Both the position numbers and the translations under genes were made by a program. Shown piece by piece: positions 9,546-18,198 of a stretch of 64,000 nt of DNA. The DNA is from Pseudomonas sp. GM74. GTDB taxonomy: Bacteria > Pseudomonadota > Gammaproteobacteria > Pseudomonadales > Pseudomonadaceae. The DNA lies in NCBI RefSeq assembly GCF_000282455.1, contig NZ_AKJG01000102.1, forward strand, positions 1-64,000, in the 5' to 3' direction. Under the pieces are notes generated by a model, which made no database searches, was not told the origin of the DNA, and saw only the letters and a program-made list of their open reading frames with translations. Position 1 is the stretch's first letter; each line of letters opens with the position of its first letter.

Positions 9546-9827
9546 TTACGGCAGATACGAACAATCCATTCGAATCATCAGATCTAGCGTCGACTGGATG
9601 CGGTTGAGATAGCCGTAGATGTAGATCTTCAGCAAGATCGCGGGGTGGTAAGCAGGCCGGCCAGTATCGGCTGGAACGGCACCTTCAAAACCCGGATTGA
9701 CCAGGTCAAGTTCGTCGACAAAGACGCCGACTACGCGCGCTGGACTGGTATCGCTGACATAGTCGTCGAGGCTCTCGGGAAGCAAGGTGCTTTGGCCTCG
9801 ATGCTCACCTTGAATAAAGCGTTTCAT
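9546..9827 (-). pseudogene. Truncated IS1182-type transposase
   Basis: 93 residues carry the N-terminal (DUF772-like) part of an IS1182-family transposase: FIQGEHRGQSTLLPESLDDYV, FVDELDL and AYHPAILLKIYIYGYLNRIQS. The reading is then cut off and ends in an unrelated tail (TLDLMIRMDCSYLP). The catalytic DDE region is absent. Upstream of the start (about 9845-9915) is a stretch with TTTTTACACACTCCGGGCCAG, which looks like an IS end. This is the leftover of an insertion sequence within the island. Confidence 0.85.
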
Positions 9828-9925
9828 GGGCGATCCTTGCGATGAAGCCCTCAGAAATCATAGCAAGGGTTCGCAGAGGCGTTTTTACACACTCCGGGCC
9901 AGAAGAGGTCATGAGGACGCGACTT

Positions 9926-10318
9926 CTATTCAAAGAAAGTACCCCCCCCCCAAATCCCCGCAGCAACGAACCAGATCAATACAACGATTACCGCAGCAAA
10001 TCTGTTCTCTGGCCGCTTCGAACGGCTGTTCTCCCACTCATTCGCTTTGACCTGACACTCCTCGAGCACCTGCGCAGGCATCAAGCGAATAGCGAGCACA
10101 ATGCCAATAGGCAAAATAATCACATCGTCCAGATATCCAAGCACAGGAATGAAATCAGGAATGAGGTCGATTGGACTCAGCGCATACGCCACGACAAATA
10201 CCGAAATCCACTTGGGCAACCAAGGTGTTTGCGGATGTCGGTAGCGAAACCAGAGAACCATCGTTTGCCGTTTCAGGTTTCTGGCCCAGCCACGTAAACG
10301 ATCAAATATGTGTTTCAT
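9926..10318 (-). CDS. DUF1232 (YkvA-type) membrane protein
   Basis: 130 aa from the ATG at 10318. The DUF1232 core is clear: WISVFVVAYALSPIDLIPDFIPVLGYLDDVIILP. A second hydrophobic segment near the C terminus (FAAVIVVLIWFVAAGIWGG) suggests a small membrane protein; its function is unknown. A longer frame runs back to 10426, but its extra 36 residues are encoded by a copy of the dispersed repeat (10396-10436), so I take 10318 as the start. The last codons run into a run of ten C residues on the opposite strand. Confidence 0.75.
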   Translation of the reverse strand: MKHIFDRLRGWARNLKRQTMVLWFRYRHPQTPWLPKWISVFVVAYALSPIDLIPDFIPVLGYLDDVIILPIGIVLAIRLMPAQVLEECQVKANEWENSRSKRPENRFAAVIVVLIWFVAAGIWGGGTFFE

Positions 10319-10395
10319 ATCGGAATTGTCTGTACCCAAAGGAGCGTGCCTACGAGCGTAGCGCCTTAGGTGATTGACTGCTATGGGGGCAGATG

Positions 10396-10436
10396 CAGCC
10401 CTTGGCGACAGACAGAAATCGGCCAAAAACGGTCAT
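10396..10436 (+). repeat. Dispersed intergenic repeat, copy 2
   Basis: Contains GCAGCCCTTGGCGACAGACA followed by GAAATCGGCC. It lies between the DUF1232 and LysE genes and creates a spurious N-terminal extension (MADFCLSPRA) for the former. Confidence 0.65.
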
Positions 10437-10453
10437 TCTTCAACACTCATTTC

Positions 10454-11092
10454 TTAGGCCGTTTGCCTACGTATAGCGAGAATCGCAGCACCAAATCCGA
10501 TGAACGTTACCCCAACCACCCGGCTAACCCAGCGGGACAGTTCGGGTCGTACCAGCACGCCTTTGGCGCGCGAGGCCAGCGCGGCATACAGGCTCAACGA
10601 CGACACCGAGAGCGTCATGAAAATCGCGGTCAGGATCAGAAATTGCGGGAACAGCGCTGCGCCTTGATCGATGAACTGCGGGAATAACGCCGTAAAAAAC
10701 AGCGTCGCCTTGGGGTTGGAGAGCGCGGTAAAAAACGCCGATCTGTAAAGTTTTAGCCGTGTGGGCCGCAGGCGCTGCCCCTCCTGAATGCCATCAGCCA
10801 GCAGCGGCGTCTTGTTGAGCAGCTGCCGCACCCCCAGGTAGAACAGATACCCGGCGCCGACGATCTTTACCATGTTGAACAACCCTTCGGAGCTGGCAAG
10901 CAGCGCCCCCAACCCCAGCATCGCAGCCGCCGACAGGCAGAACAGGCCACTGGCATTGCCCAGCGAGGACCACATTGCGCTGCGTTGGCCATGGGCGAGG
11001 CTGTTGTTGATCGCCATCAATGTTGCAGGCCCCGGGCTGGCGATGGCAATCGCAGCGACCAGGGTAAAAGCCAGCATCGTGTTCGGGTCCAT
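10454..11092 (-). CDS. LysE family amino-acid exporter
   Basis: 212 aa from ATG at 11092 (MDPNTMLAF); an upstream ATG at 11122 would add ten residues without a better ribosome site. The LysE/RhtB signature ASPGPATLMAINNSLAHG lies near residues 18-35, and the protein has about six hydrophobic helices. It probably exports amino acids or related small molecules across the inner membrane; the substrate cannot be told. It is followed upstream by the AzlCD exporter genes, so two amino-acid export systems sit side by side. Confidence 0.88.
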   Translation of the reverse strand: MDPNTMLAFTLVAAIAIASPGPATLMAINNSLAHGQRSAMWSSLGNASGLFCLSAAAMLGLGALLASSEGLFNMVKIVGAGYLFYLGVRQLLNKTPLLADGIQEGQRLRPTRLKLYRSAFFTALSNPKATLFFTALFPQFIDQGAALFPQFLILTAIFMTLSVSSLSLYAALASRAKGVLVRPELSRWVSRVVGVTFIGFGAAILAIRRQTA

Positions 11093-11165
11093 GGTTCCAG
11101 GCTCGTAGAAAATTGAGGGCATACTACCGAAAACTTGTTACCTGATGATGCAAATTACTCATCAC

Positions 11166-11462
11166 CTATAGGAGCAACCGGAGCCCCGCCAGCGACCCCA
11201 CGGCAATCGCGACGGTGAACAGCATCGGCAAGCGCCACGCGGCAACCAGCGTGATGCCCAATGCGATCAACTCTTCAGGATGAGGCGAGACGAAGTGTGG
11301 AGCGATCACCGAGATCAGCACGCACCCCGGCGCTGCCTCCATTACTGCGCGGGCACGCGGCCCGAGCTTGCGTTTACGCAGCAGCAGATACCCCCCCAGG
11401 CGAGTCGCATAGGTGGCTGACGCCATGCCCAGTATCGTCAGCAACGCCGCCATGCTGATCAT
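11166..11462 (-). CDS. azlD: AzlD family branched-chain amino acid exporter subunit
   Basis: 98 aa: MISMAALLTILGMASATYATRLGGYLLL, then about three more hydrophobic segments. AzlD is the small partner of AzlC; the pair (like E. coli YgaZH) exports branched-chain amino acids. The ATG overlaps the azlC stop in an ATGA arrangement, giving translational coupling. A longer frame extending to 11978 is only a shadow of azlC. Confidence 0.88.
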   Translation of the reverse strand: MISMAALLTILGMASATYATRLGGYLLLRKRKLGPRARAVMEAAPGCVLISVIAPHFVSPHPEELIALGITLVAAWRLPMLFTVAIAVGSLAGLRLLL

Positions 11463-12169
11463 GAGTCCATCGCCCGCAGATAAGTGAACAGCATGCCGGC
11501 GATGACGCCGGCAAATACGAACCAGGCGCCGGGCACCGTGAGGTAGACCAGGATCGCGACCAGCAGGCTGATCAACCAGGAACAAGCCAACCGCGGGCCT
11601 TTCCACATGCCCCTGAGCAGCACGATGAAGACCGCCGGAAACGCCATGGCAAAGCCATAGGCTTCGATGTTGCCCAGTGCCGGTCCGATCGCTGCGCCGA
11701 TCAAGGCAAAACCAACCCAGACCGGGTAGAAAGGCAAGCAAACACCCCAGTAGTAGGGCCAACTGAAGGCCATTGACTGCTGTGCCGAAGACCGTCGCAA
11801 GGTGTCGGCATAGCTGATCGCCCAGCCCTCGTCCGCCATGAAGAACAAGGCCGGGATCACCTTGCGTTTGGGTAAGTGCTGGAGATAAGGCGCCAGCGCT
11901 GCGCCCATCACGATATGGCGGCTGTTGATCAGCAGTGTGATGAGCACGATCGTCAACATCGGTGGCACCGCAGCCCACAGCTTGATGGCGGCGAACTCCG
12001 AACCGCCGGCGAAGTTGAGGCCGGTCATCGCCCCCACTTCAACCAGCGACAGGCCGACCTGGGAGGCTTGCGCACCGAGGACCATGGCATAGGGGGCGAC
12101 CGCGAACATGACCGGGAGTGCGTCCCTCGTCCCTCGCAGGATCTCGCTTCTCGTGTAGGGGTGGGTCAT
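11459..12169 (-). CDS. azlC: AzlC family branched-chain amino acid exporter subunit
   Basis: 236 aa with about seven hydrophobic segments. The AzlC features include GLNFAGGSEFAAIKLW, LLINSRHIVMGAALAPYL and FFMADEGWAISY. It should form the large subunit of an inner-membrane exporter with AzlD. It is divergent from the LysR gene at 12292, with 122 bp between them that contain a perfect palindrome (12266-12282), so control by that LysR protein is likely. Confidence 0.9.
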   Translation of the reverse strand: MTHPYTRSEILRGTRDALPVMFAVAPYAMVLGAQASQVGLSLVEVGAMTGLNFAGGSEFAAIKLWAAVPPMLTIVLITLLINSRHIVMGAALAPYLQHLPKRKVIPALFFMADEGWAISYADTLRRSSAQQSMAFSWPYYWGVCLPFYPVWVGFALIGAAIGPALGNIEAYGFAMAFPAVFIVLLRGMWKGPRLACSWLISLLVAILVYLTVPGAWFVFAGVIAGMLFTYLRAMDS

Positions 12170-12265
12170 TGGCGGCTTCTCACTGCGTCGCTATTGCTGT
12201 CGTTGTGGCGACAAGTGTGAATGCCCATCCATCGCCAAGAAAAGCGAATATCTGTTATACAAGGC

Positions 12266-12282
12266 ATTCGATTATCGAATGT
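12266..12282 (+). promoter_or_regulatory. Palindromic LysR-type operator
   Basis: CATTCGATTATCGAATG is a perfect 8-1-8 inverted repeat containing the T-N11-A pattern of LysR binding sites. It lies in the azlC/LysR divergent intergenic region and ends 9 bp before the LysR start, fitting an autoregulated divergent pair. Confidence 0.65.
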
Positions 12283-12291
12283 CTGGACACG

Positions 12292-13203
12292 ATGATTCAT
12301 TCCAAGGATTTACAGATCGACTGGTTGCGCACGTTTTTGGCAATCGTGGATACCGGTTCCATGACCGCGGCGGCGCGTCAGGTCGCCCGCTCCCAGTCCG
12401 CGGTGAGCATGCAGCTGAAGAAGCTGGAGGACAGCCTCGGTCGGCCGCTGTTCAAGCGCGAGCCGAGACAACTGACGTTGACCCCTGCCGGGTATGACCT
12501 GCTCGGCCACGCCCGCAAGCTGCTCGAAGCCCACTCGACGATGGTTGATGCGATGCACGGGGGCGCGGTCTCCGGGCGCGTCACCCTGGGTGCGCCGGAT
12601 GACTATGCCCTGACCTACCTGATGCCGGCCCTGCGCGGCTTCATGACCCGCTTCGGCGAGGTCGAGGTCACACTGGTCTGCGAAGACTCCGCAAGCCTCT
12701 GGACAAAGGTCGACCGTGGCCAGATCGACCTCGCCCTGGTCACCCGCGACGGCCCTTCACGGGGCGAGTTGCTGTTCAGGGAAGCGTTGGTATGGGGCGG
12801 CGCCGAGCAGCATGAAGCCTGGAAGCGCAGCCCGTTGCCGATCGCCGTGCACGGGCTCAGCGAATGTTTGCGCACGGCAATACTTGCCGCTATCTCTGGG
12901 TTGGGCCGTGAGTACCGAGTGGTCTACAACAGCCCCAATGTCAGCGGCCAGTTGGCGGCGATGGAAAGTGGCCTGGCGGTGGCCGTGGTAACGCGTTGCA
13001 GCCTGCCGGCGCATCTCAAGGTGCTGGATGCTCGGCACGGTCTGCCAGAATTGCCGGTAGCGGAAGTCGTGTTGACCCGAAGCCGGGACTCGACAGGCTC
13101 ACGCGCTGTAGATGCGCTGTACGCACATGTTGCAGGGGCGTTGCGCGACCCGCTCTGTGATGCACCAACCCACGTCTCCGGGGGTGACAAACATGTCCTC
13201 TGA
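12292..13203 (+). CDS. LysR family transcriptional regulator
   Basis: 303 aa from ATG at 12292 (MIHSKDLQIDWLRTFLAIV). The longer frame to 12118 runs into azlC and is not credible. The N-terminal winged helix-turn-helix (GSMTAAARQVARSQSAVSMQLKKLEDSLG) is textbook LysR, and an effector domain follows from about residue 90. It probably controls the divergent azlCD genes, and perhaps the hydrolase gene that overlaps its end by 11 bp. The effector is unknown; branched-chain amino acids would fit the context. Confidence 0.92.
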   Translation: MIHSKDLQIDWLRTFLAIVDTGSMTAAARQVARSQSAVSMQLKKLEDSLGRPLFKREPRQLTLTPAGYDLLGHARKLLEAHSTMVDAMHGGAVSGRVTLGAPDDYALTYLMPALRGFMTRFGEVEVTLVCEDSASLWTKVDRGQIDLALVTRDGPSRGELLFREALVWGGAEQHEAWKRSPLPIAVHGLSECLRTAILAAISGLGREYRVVYNSPNVSGQLAAMESGLAVAVVTRCSLPAHLKVLDARHGLPELPVAEVVLTRSRDSTGSRAVDALYAHVAGALRDPLCDAPTHVSGGDKHVL

Positions 13204-13903
13204 AAGTGCTCTGCCATGGGTACTGATTCCCGGCTTCATGCTCGACGAATCGCTTTGGGATGACGTGATTGAACACCTACCATCCACTCAAGCCATTCAC
13301 CTTGCCAACCTGCTTGAAGGACAGACGATCCCGCAGATCGCGCAGCACATTGCATCATCTGCACCGCCAAGGTTTGTCCTCGTAGGGTTTTCCCTCGGTG
13401 GCTATGTAGCAAGATCGCTCGTGCAGCAGTTCCCTGATCGCGTGGCTGCCTTGGTCCTGATCGCCACCTCGTTACGTGCGGATTCACCCGAGCAGCGGCG
13501 AATCAAGCAAGCCTCTATCGATGCCTCGGCACAAGGACAATTTCGCGGTTTGAGTTTCACGACTATCGCGAAGTCGGTGCATCCGCAACGAGCTAATGAC
13601 ATGGCCCTGATTGGTAGAATTCGAGAGATGGGCGCCCGCATGGGGCATTCGGTATTTGCCACTCAGTCCTTGCTGGATAGAGCGGATGTGCCATCAGGCC
13701 AGATTCAGTGCCCGACGCTCATCATTGCAGCTGTACAGGACAGGCTGAGGCAGGCAGAAGAGGCACAGGAGTTGTGTGTGCAGATCCCGGCAGCACGGCT
13801 GGAGGTGATTGAAGGATCGGGGCATATGGTCCCGCTGGAGCAACCCGAAACGCTGGCACGGTTGATGTCGCAGTGGCTGGCTGCAAACGGGGTGACGAAG
13901 TAG
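13193..13903 (+). CDS. Alpha/beta hydrolase
   Basis: 236 aa from ATG at 13193, preceded by a GGGGGTGA ribosome site. Features: LIPGFMLDESLW (oxyanion region), the nucleophile elbow VGFSLGGY, and a C-terminal histidine in EGSGHMVPLEQPETL; the acid is probably the Asp in AAVQDRL. It is a cytoplasmic esterase-type hydrolase without a predictable substrate. The start overlaps the end of the LysR gene by 11 bp, so the two are probably co-transcribed. Confidence 0.85.
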   Translation: MSSESALPWVLIPGFMLDESLWDDVIEHLPSTQAIHLANLLEGQTIPQIAQHIASSAPPRFVLVGFSLGGYVARSLVQQFPDRVAALVLIATSLRADSPEQRRIKQASIDASAQGQFRGLSFTTIAKSVHPQRANDMALIGRIREMGARMGHSVFATQSLLDRADVPSGQIQCPTLIIAAVQDRLRQAEEAQELCVQIPAARLEVIEGSGHMVPLEQPETLARLMSQWLAANGVTK

Positions 13904-13996
13904 TCGTACCAATTTACGAACTGCCCCAGAGTGAGATGGGTATCGAAACCCGTTTGATGACTTCGTTGGGACGGACTATCTATATTGGGTTGTTTA

Positions 13997-14040
13997 CAGC
14001 CCATTGCGACAGGCAACAATCGGCCATTAGCAGCCGATCA
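13997..14040 (+). repeat. Dispersed intergenic repeat, copy 3
   Basis: ACAGCCCATTGCGACAGGCA followed by ACAATCGGCCATTAGCAGCC, between the hydrolase gene and the TonB receptor terminator. Confidence 0.65.
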
Positions 14041-14121
14041 AGAGAATGCTTACCCACTCACAGATTGTTCGCGTCACTGCACCCGTCTTTCTCTTTTGAG
14101 GGTGACGACCGCCTTGAAACC

Positions 14122-14148
14122 GGAAGCGGGGATTCCTTCCCCGCTTCC
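14122..14148 (-). terminator. Terminator of the TonB-dependent receptor gene
   Basis: A perfect 10-bp stem (GGAAGCGGGG / CCCCGCTTCC) with a 7-nt loop starts 7 bp beyond the receptor stop codon. The T-run on the minus strand is weak. Confidence 0.65.
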
Positions 14149-14154
14149 ATGGGT

Positions 14155-16215
14155 TTACATGTCGTAGCGCAGGATCAGGCCCAGCGTGCGCGGGGCGCCA
14201 ACATCAATGATGTCGCCGCTGCGGTTGTTAGTGATGTATTCCTTGTCAAAGGCGTTTTTCACGTAACCGGATACGGCGACGTTCTTGGTGATCTTGTACT
14301 CGGCGTTGAAGTTGGTCAGCCAGTAGGCGTCGGACTTGCGCTCATCAATGACCTGACCCGCTTCATCGAATTCATACTCCGACGGTGAGGTGCTCTGGTA
14401 AATGACGTCGGTGTTCAGGGTCAGACGGTCATTCCAGCGATAGGTACCGCCCAGCGCCATCTTGTACTTGGGCGAATAGAGGAAGTCCTCGCCGCTCATG
14501 TCCCGGCCATCGCTCGCGACGAAGTCCTTGTACTTGCCATCGGTAACGGAGGCACCGGCCGTCAGGGTCAACTGTTGGGTGAAGTCCTTCTCGACGGAGA
14601 CTTCCAGGCCCTTGATGTCACTGCGACCGGCGTTGAACACGTGAAGGAACTCGGTGTTCGGGTCCAGCACACTGACCTGCTGGTCTTTCCAGTCGGTGTA
14701 GTACAGGTTGGCGCGGGTTCGCAGGGTCTGGTCGAAGAACGAGCCACGGTAGGACAGCTCGTAGTTGGTGGTGTATTCCGGATTGTAAGCTTCGTGACCG
14801 GAGCCGGAACGAACGTTGACGCCACCGCCGCGATAGCCTTTCTGCACCATGAAGCCGACGTACTGATTCGCAGCCAGTTCATAGTCGATACCCAGCTTCG
14901 GCAGCACGGCATCGAACGACTTGCTGGTTTTGCCCGAGGTGGAGAAGTCGTCCTGCTCGATGTCGGTGTCGTTCTTCTCGTGGTCGTAGCGCAGCCCGGT
15001 GATCAGTGTCCAGCGCGGGGCGAACGTCCAGTTGATTTCACCGAACACCGCCTTGTTTTCTATCGTCGTATCGCCCTTGACGGTGCCGACCAGTTCGTTG
15101 TCAAACAACAATTGGTCGTGGAAGTTGTTGGTGTTGTGGCCGTAATAGACACCCGCGAAGCTCTTCACCGTGTCGCCGGTGTAGTTCAGGCGCAGTTCCT
15201 GACTGAACAGGTCGCCATCCTGCTTGCGCAGAACGACTTCGTTGGCATCGGCGGTCTGGTCGAAATCCAGGCGGGCGTCATAGTCCGAGCGGGTGTTGGC
15301 GGTGAGGCTGGTAATGGACCAGTTGTCGTCCAGGCGGTAATCCACCTTGGCGCTGACGGTGTCTTGTTCGAGTTTGTCGAAAGCCTTGGTGTCGGACGAC
15401 ACGTCGTAGTAACGGACCTTGCCGTTTTCGCGCATGACCGAGTTGTCGCCCTTGCGGCTTTCACCATGGGCGTAAGTCAGCAGCACATCGAGATCGTCGT
15501 TGGGCAGGATCAGCAACTTGCCGCGGGCATTGGCGGTGCGGGTCGGGTTGGCGTCGTCATCAAGTGCGACGTTGTCGATGTAACCGTCACCTTCCTGGTA
15601 ATCCACGGCGATGCGGCCGGCAATCTTGTTATCGACGATCGAGCCGCCACCGGCAATCGCCCCGCCGCTTTCACCGTAGTTACCCACGTTGGTCTGTGCC
15701 GAAAGGCTCGGTACGAAAGTCGGGTTTTTAGTCTGGATGACCACGGCACCGGCCAGGGAGTTACGGCCCTGGGTGGTGGACTGCGGACCGAGGAACACTT
15801 CGACCTGCTCGACGTCCCACAGCGGCATCGGGCTGAGGGTCAGGGCGCGGTTGGGTTGCACAGCGCCGTCGACGAACACCGAAACCGCACCGTTGAGCGT
15901 GGCCGGGCCCTGGTCTTCGAAACCGGACACCGGGACGCCACGGATGCCCCAGTTCTCGTTACCGGACTGGTTGTAGACACCCGGCGTACGGGCGAATACA
16001 TCGACCAGGTCATGGTCTTCCTTCTCGCGCAATTGCTTGTCAGTCACCACGACGACACTGGACTGGGTCTGCTCCAGGGTGCGGTTGATTTTTTCGCCCG
16101 TCACCGTGATCGGAGCGATCTCCATCGTGTTCGACTGTTCAGCTGCCCATGCGCTGTTCGACAGGCAGACCGCCGCCCCCACAGCCAACGCAATTGTATT
16201 CTTTTTGAAATTCAC
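14155..16215 (-). CDS. TonB-dependent siderophore-type receptor
   Basis: 686 aa. A signal peptide ends near SAWA-AEQ (residue 25). A TonB-box-like stretch follows (MEIAPITVTGEK), then a plug domain (about 50-165) with DVFARTPGVYNQSG, WGIRGVPVSGFE and GPQSTTQGRNSLAGAVVIQTKNP. A 22-strand-type barrel ends in an aromatic-rich last strand (GLILRYDM). It should import a ferric siderophore across the outer membrane. The divergent ABC exporter and the nearby FhuF-like reductase support a siderophore role. No biosynthetic genes lie in the window, so the ligand may be made elsewhere or by other species. A weak Fur-like site lies upstream. Confidence 0.9.
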   Translation of the reverse strand: MNFKKNTIALAVGAAVCLSNSAWAAEQSNTMEIAPITVTGEKINRTLEQTQSSVVVVTDKQLREKEDHDLVDVFARTPGVYNQSGNENWGIRGVPVSGFEDQGPATLNGAVSVFVDGAVQPNRALTLSPMPLWDVEQVEVFLGPQSTTQGRNSLAGAVVIQTKNPTFVPSLSAQTNVGNYGESGGAIAGGGSIVDNKIAGRIAVDYQEGDGYIDNVALDDDANPTRTANARGKLLILPNDDLDVLLTYAHGESRKGDNSVMRENGKVRYYDVSSDTKAFDKLEQDTVSAKVDYRLDDNWSITSLTANTRSDYDARLDFDQTADANEVVLRKQDGDLFSQELRLNYTGDTVKSFAGVYYGHNTNNFHDQLLFDNELVGTVKGDTTIENKAVFGEINWTFAPRWTLITGLRYDHEKNDTDIEQDDFSTSGKTSKSFDAVLPKLGIDYELAANQYVGFMVQKGYRGGGVNVRSGSGHEAYNPEYTTNYELSYRGSFFDQTLRTRANLYYTDWKDQQVSVLDPNTEFLHVFNAGRSDIKGLEVSVEKDFTQQLTLTAGASVTDGKYKDFVASDGRDMSGEDFLYSPKYKMALGGTYRWNDRLTLNTDVIYQSTSPSEYEFDEAGQVIDERKSDAYWLTNFNAEYKITKNVAVSGYVKNAFDKEYITNNRSGDIIDVGAPRTLGLILRYDM

Positions 16216-16324
16216 GCCCCGCTCCCCTGCGACAGATATTTTGTGATTTTTCTTACGTCGATAACGCCACTTTCCTACGGCTGGCGGGAGTCTAATCTAA
16301 AGAAATGCTTATTTAAACGCTTTT

Positions 16325-16343
16325 GATAACTCATCTCATTTGT
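16325..16343 (-). promoter_or_regulatory. Possible Fur box before the TonB receptor gene
   Basis: On the minus strand the 19-mer ACAAATGAGATGAGTTATC matches the classical Fur consensus at 11 of 19 positions. It lies about 110 bp upstream of the receptor start, in the divergent region shared with the ABC exporter. Weak on its own. Confidence 0.35.
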
Positions 16344-16521
16344 ATTTATCGTGCCGACATGTATCAGACCGAATACAATCCGTGTCAGTATTTTGAGGCG
16401 TTTTCTGCCGTACTCTCAGCGTTGGTCGCTTTCCACTCGCAGTGGTTAAGCTGATCGGTAGCTTTGCAGCGGCAACGGGTTGCGCGCCTTGCGGCCATCA
16501 TCACTTGCGGAGCGGCTTGAA

Positions 16522-18174
16522 ATGGATTTGCTGATACTCATGGCCAAACGCTCATGGCTCGCGCTTTTGATCGCGAGCCTGACGGGCCTGATTTGTGGGC
16601 TGGCGGCAGCGGGCCTGATTGCCTTGATCAACCACAGCCTGGAAGTGTTTGATCAGTTGCGTCCCGCGGATGGTCTGTATTTTGTCGCACTGGTGGGGTT
16701 GGCAGTCGTGTCACGGGGGGCATCAGATGTAAGCCTGCTGCGACTGGGACAGGGTGCCGTCCACGATATGCGTCTGCACCTGAGTGCCAAGCTGATCGAT
16801 ACGCCTTACGCGCAGTTGCAACGCCTGGGCAAACACCGTCTTCTGACCATGCTGACCGACGACACACAGACCATCAGCCAAGCGGTTGAGCTGGTTCCAA
16901 TCTTGCTGGTCAACACCGGGATCATCACCGCTTGCCTGGCCTATCTGGGTTGGCTCAGTTTGCCGCTACTCGGTTTGACGCTATCGCTGATCGTCCTGGG
17001 CAGCCTCAGTTTCAATTGGCCGCAGCGTCAGGCACTGACGTCGATCGCGCGCGCTCGTGAGCTCAAGGATCAGTTGTTCGATCAATACCGCCTGCTTACC
17101 GACGGCAGCAAGGAATTGCAGCTCAACCACCCGCGTCGACAACACTTCTTCACTCGCCTGCTGCTACCTGTAAGCCAGCAATACCGTCGGGATTTCGTGC
17201 GTGGCATGAGCATTTACGCTGTCGTGCTCAACTGGGGAAATGCGGTGTTCTACTTGCTGATCGGCGGGGTGCTGTTCGCTGCGCCGCGCTTCATCGACAT
17301 GAATGCCAGTCTGGCCACCGGCTATATCCTGACCATCCTCTACATGATTACTCCGCTATCTGAGCTGATGCATGCCTTGCCCATTCTGGGCCGTGCCAGC
17401 ATCGCACTGAACAAGATCCGCGCCCTGGAAGGCGAACTGCGAACCGTCAGCGATACCGCGCAGAGGCCCTCCCAGCCCCAGGTTCGCAGCCTGGTCTGCC
17501 GGCAAGTCACCCATACCTATTATCGCGAACGCGAGGACGGTCATTTCACCCTTGGCCCCATAGACCTCACCCTCAATGCCGGCGAAGTAGTGTTCATCAC
17601 CGGCGGCAATGGCAGCGGAAAAACCACCCTGGCCTTGTTGCTGACCGGCCTTTACCGGCCGGAAAGCGGTGACATCGAGCTCGACGAACAAGTGTCTTCA
17701 GCCAGCAGCAATCATCATTACCGGCAGCACTTCTCGGCGATTTTTACCGACTTTTGCCTGTTCGAAGATCTGTTGAACGGCGATGACCCACAGCGGGTGC
17801 AGCAGGCTCGGGAATACCTGATTGACCTGCAACTGGACCATAAGGTGCGGATCGAGAATGGACAGTTGACGACCTTGGCGCTGTCCACCGGACAACGCAA
17901 ACGCCTGGCCTTGCTCAGCGCCTGGCTGGAGGACCGTCCTTGCTACCTGTTCGATGAGTGGGCGGCCGACCAAGACCCGGTGTTCAAGCACTTCTTCTAC
18001 AACAGGATCCTGTCGGACCTGCGAGAGCGTCAAAAACTGGTGATCGTTATCTCCCATGACGATACTTACTTTGGCCTGGCAGACCGACTGATCCGCATCG
18101 AAAACGGGATGCTCAGTGACATCACACCGAGCAACGATGCGGACGCACCGGCACTGGCCAAGGTCTGTCCATAA
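16522..18174 (+). CDS. Cyclic-peptide/siderophore-type ABC exporter (PvdE/SyrD family)
   Basis: 550 aa from ATG at 16522; the frame can be read from a TTG at 16480. An N-terminal membrane domain of about six helices (residues 8-290) is fused to an ATPase domain. Walker A is GGNGSGKTT, the signature LSTGQRKRLAL and Walker B CYLFDEW. This architecture is that of PvdE, SyrD and related exporters of non-ribosomal peptide products or precursors. No NRPS gene is present nearby. It is divergent from the TonB receptor gene and convergent with the FhuF-like gene, so the set looks like a transport module for one siderophore. Confidence 0.88.
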   Translation: MDLLILMAKRSWLALLIASLTGLICGLAAAGLIALINHSLEVFDQLRPADGLYFVALVGLAVVSRGASDVSLLRLGQGAVHDMRLHLSAKLIDTPYAQLQRLGKHRLLTMLTDDTQTISQAVELVPILLVNTGIITACLAYLGWLSLPLLGLTLSLIVLGSLSFNWPQRQALTSIARARELKDQLFDQYRLLTDGSKELQLNHPRRQHFFTRLLLPVSQQYRRDFVRGMSIYAVVLNWGNAVFYLLIGGVLFAAPRFIDMNASLATGYILTILYMITPLSELMHALPILGRASIALNKIRALEGELRTVSDTAQRPSQPQVRSLVCRQVTHTYYREREDGHFTLGPIDLTLNAGEVVFITGGNGSGKTTLALLLTGLYRPESGDIELDEQVSSASSNHHYRQHFSAIFTDFCLFEDLLNGDDPQRVQQAREYLIDLQLDHKVRIENGQLTTLALSTGQRKRLALLSAWLEDRPCYLFDEWAADQDPVFKHFFYNRILSDLRERQKLVIVISHDDTYFGLADRLIRIENGMLSDITPSNDADAPALAKVCP

Positions 18175-18198
18175 AGAAAGGATCGCACGGTGAGTCGT

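Noticed and set aside
10319-10426. N-terminal extension of the DUF1232 protein
   Set aside because: The extra residues are translated from a copy of the dispersed repeat; the ATG at 10318 fits the family.
11463-11978. Longer AzlD protein starting at 11978
   Set aside because: The added part is the shifted frame of azlC; the ATGA overlap at 11459-11462 gives a normal 98-residue AzlD.
14575-16326. 583-codon plus-strand open frame opposite the TonB receptor gene
   Set aside because: Antisense shadow; the minus strand has a signal peptide, plug and barrel motifs.
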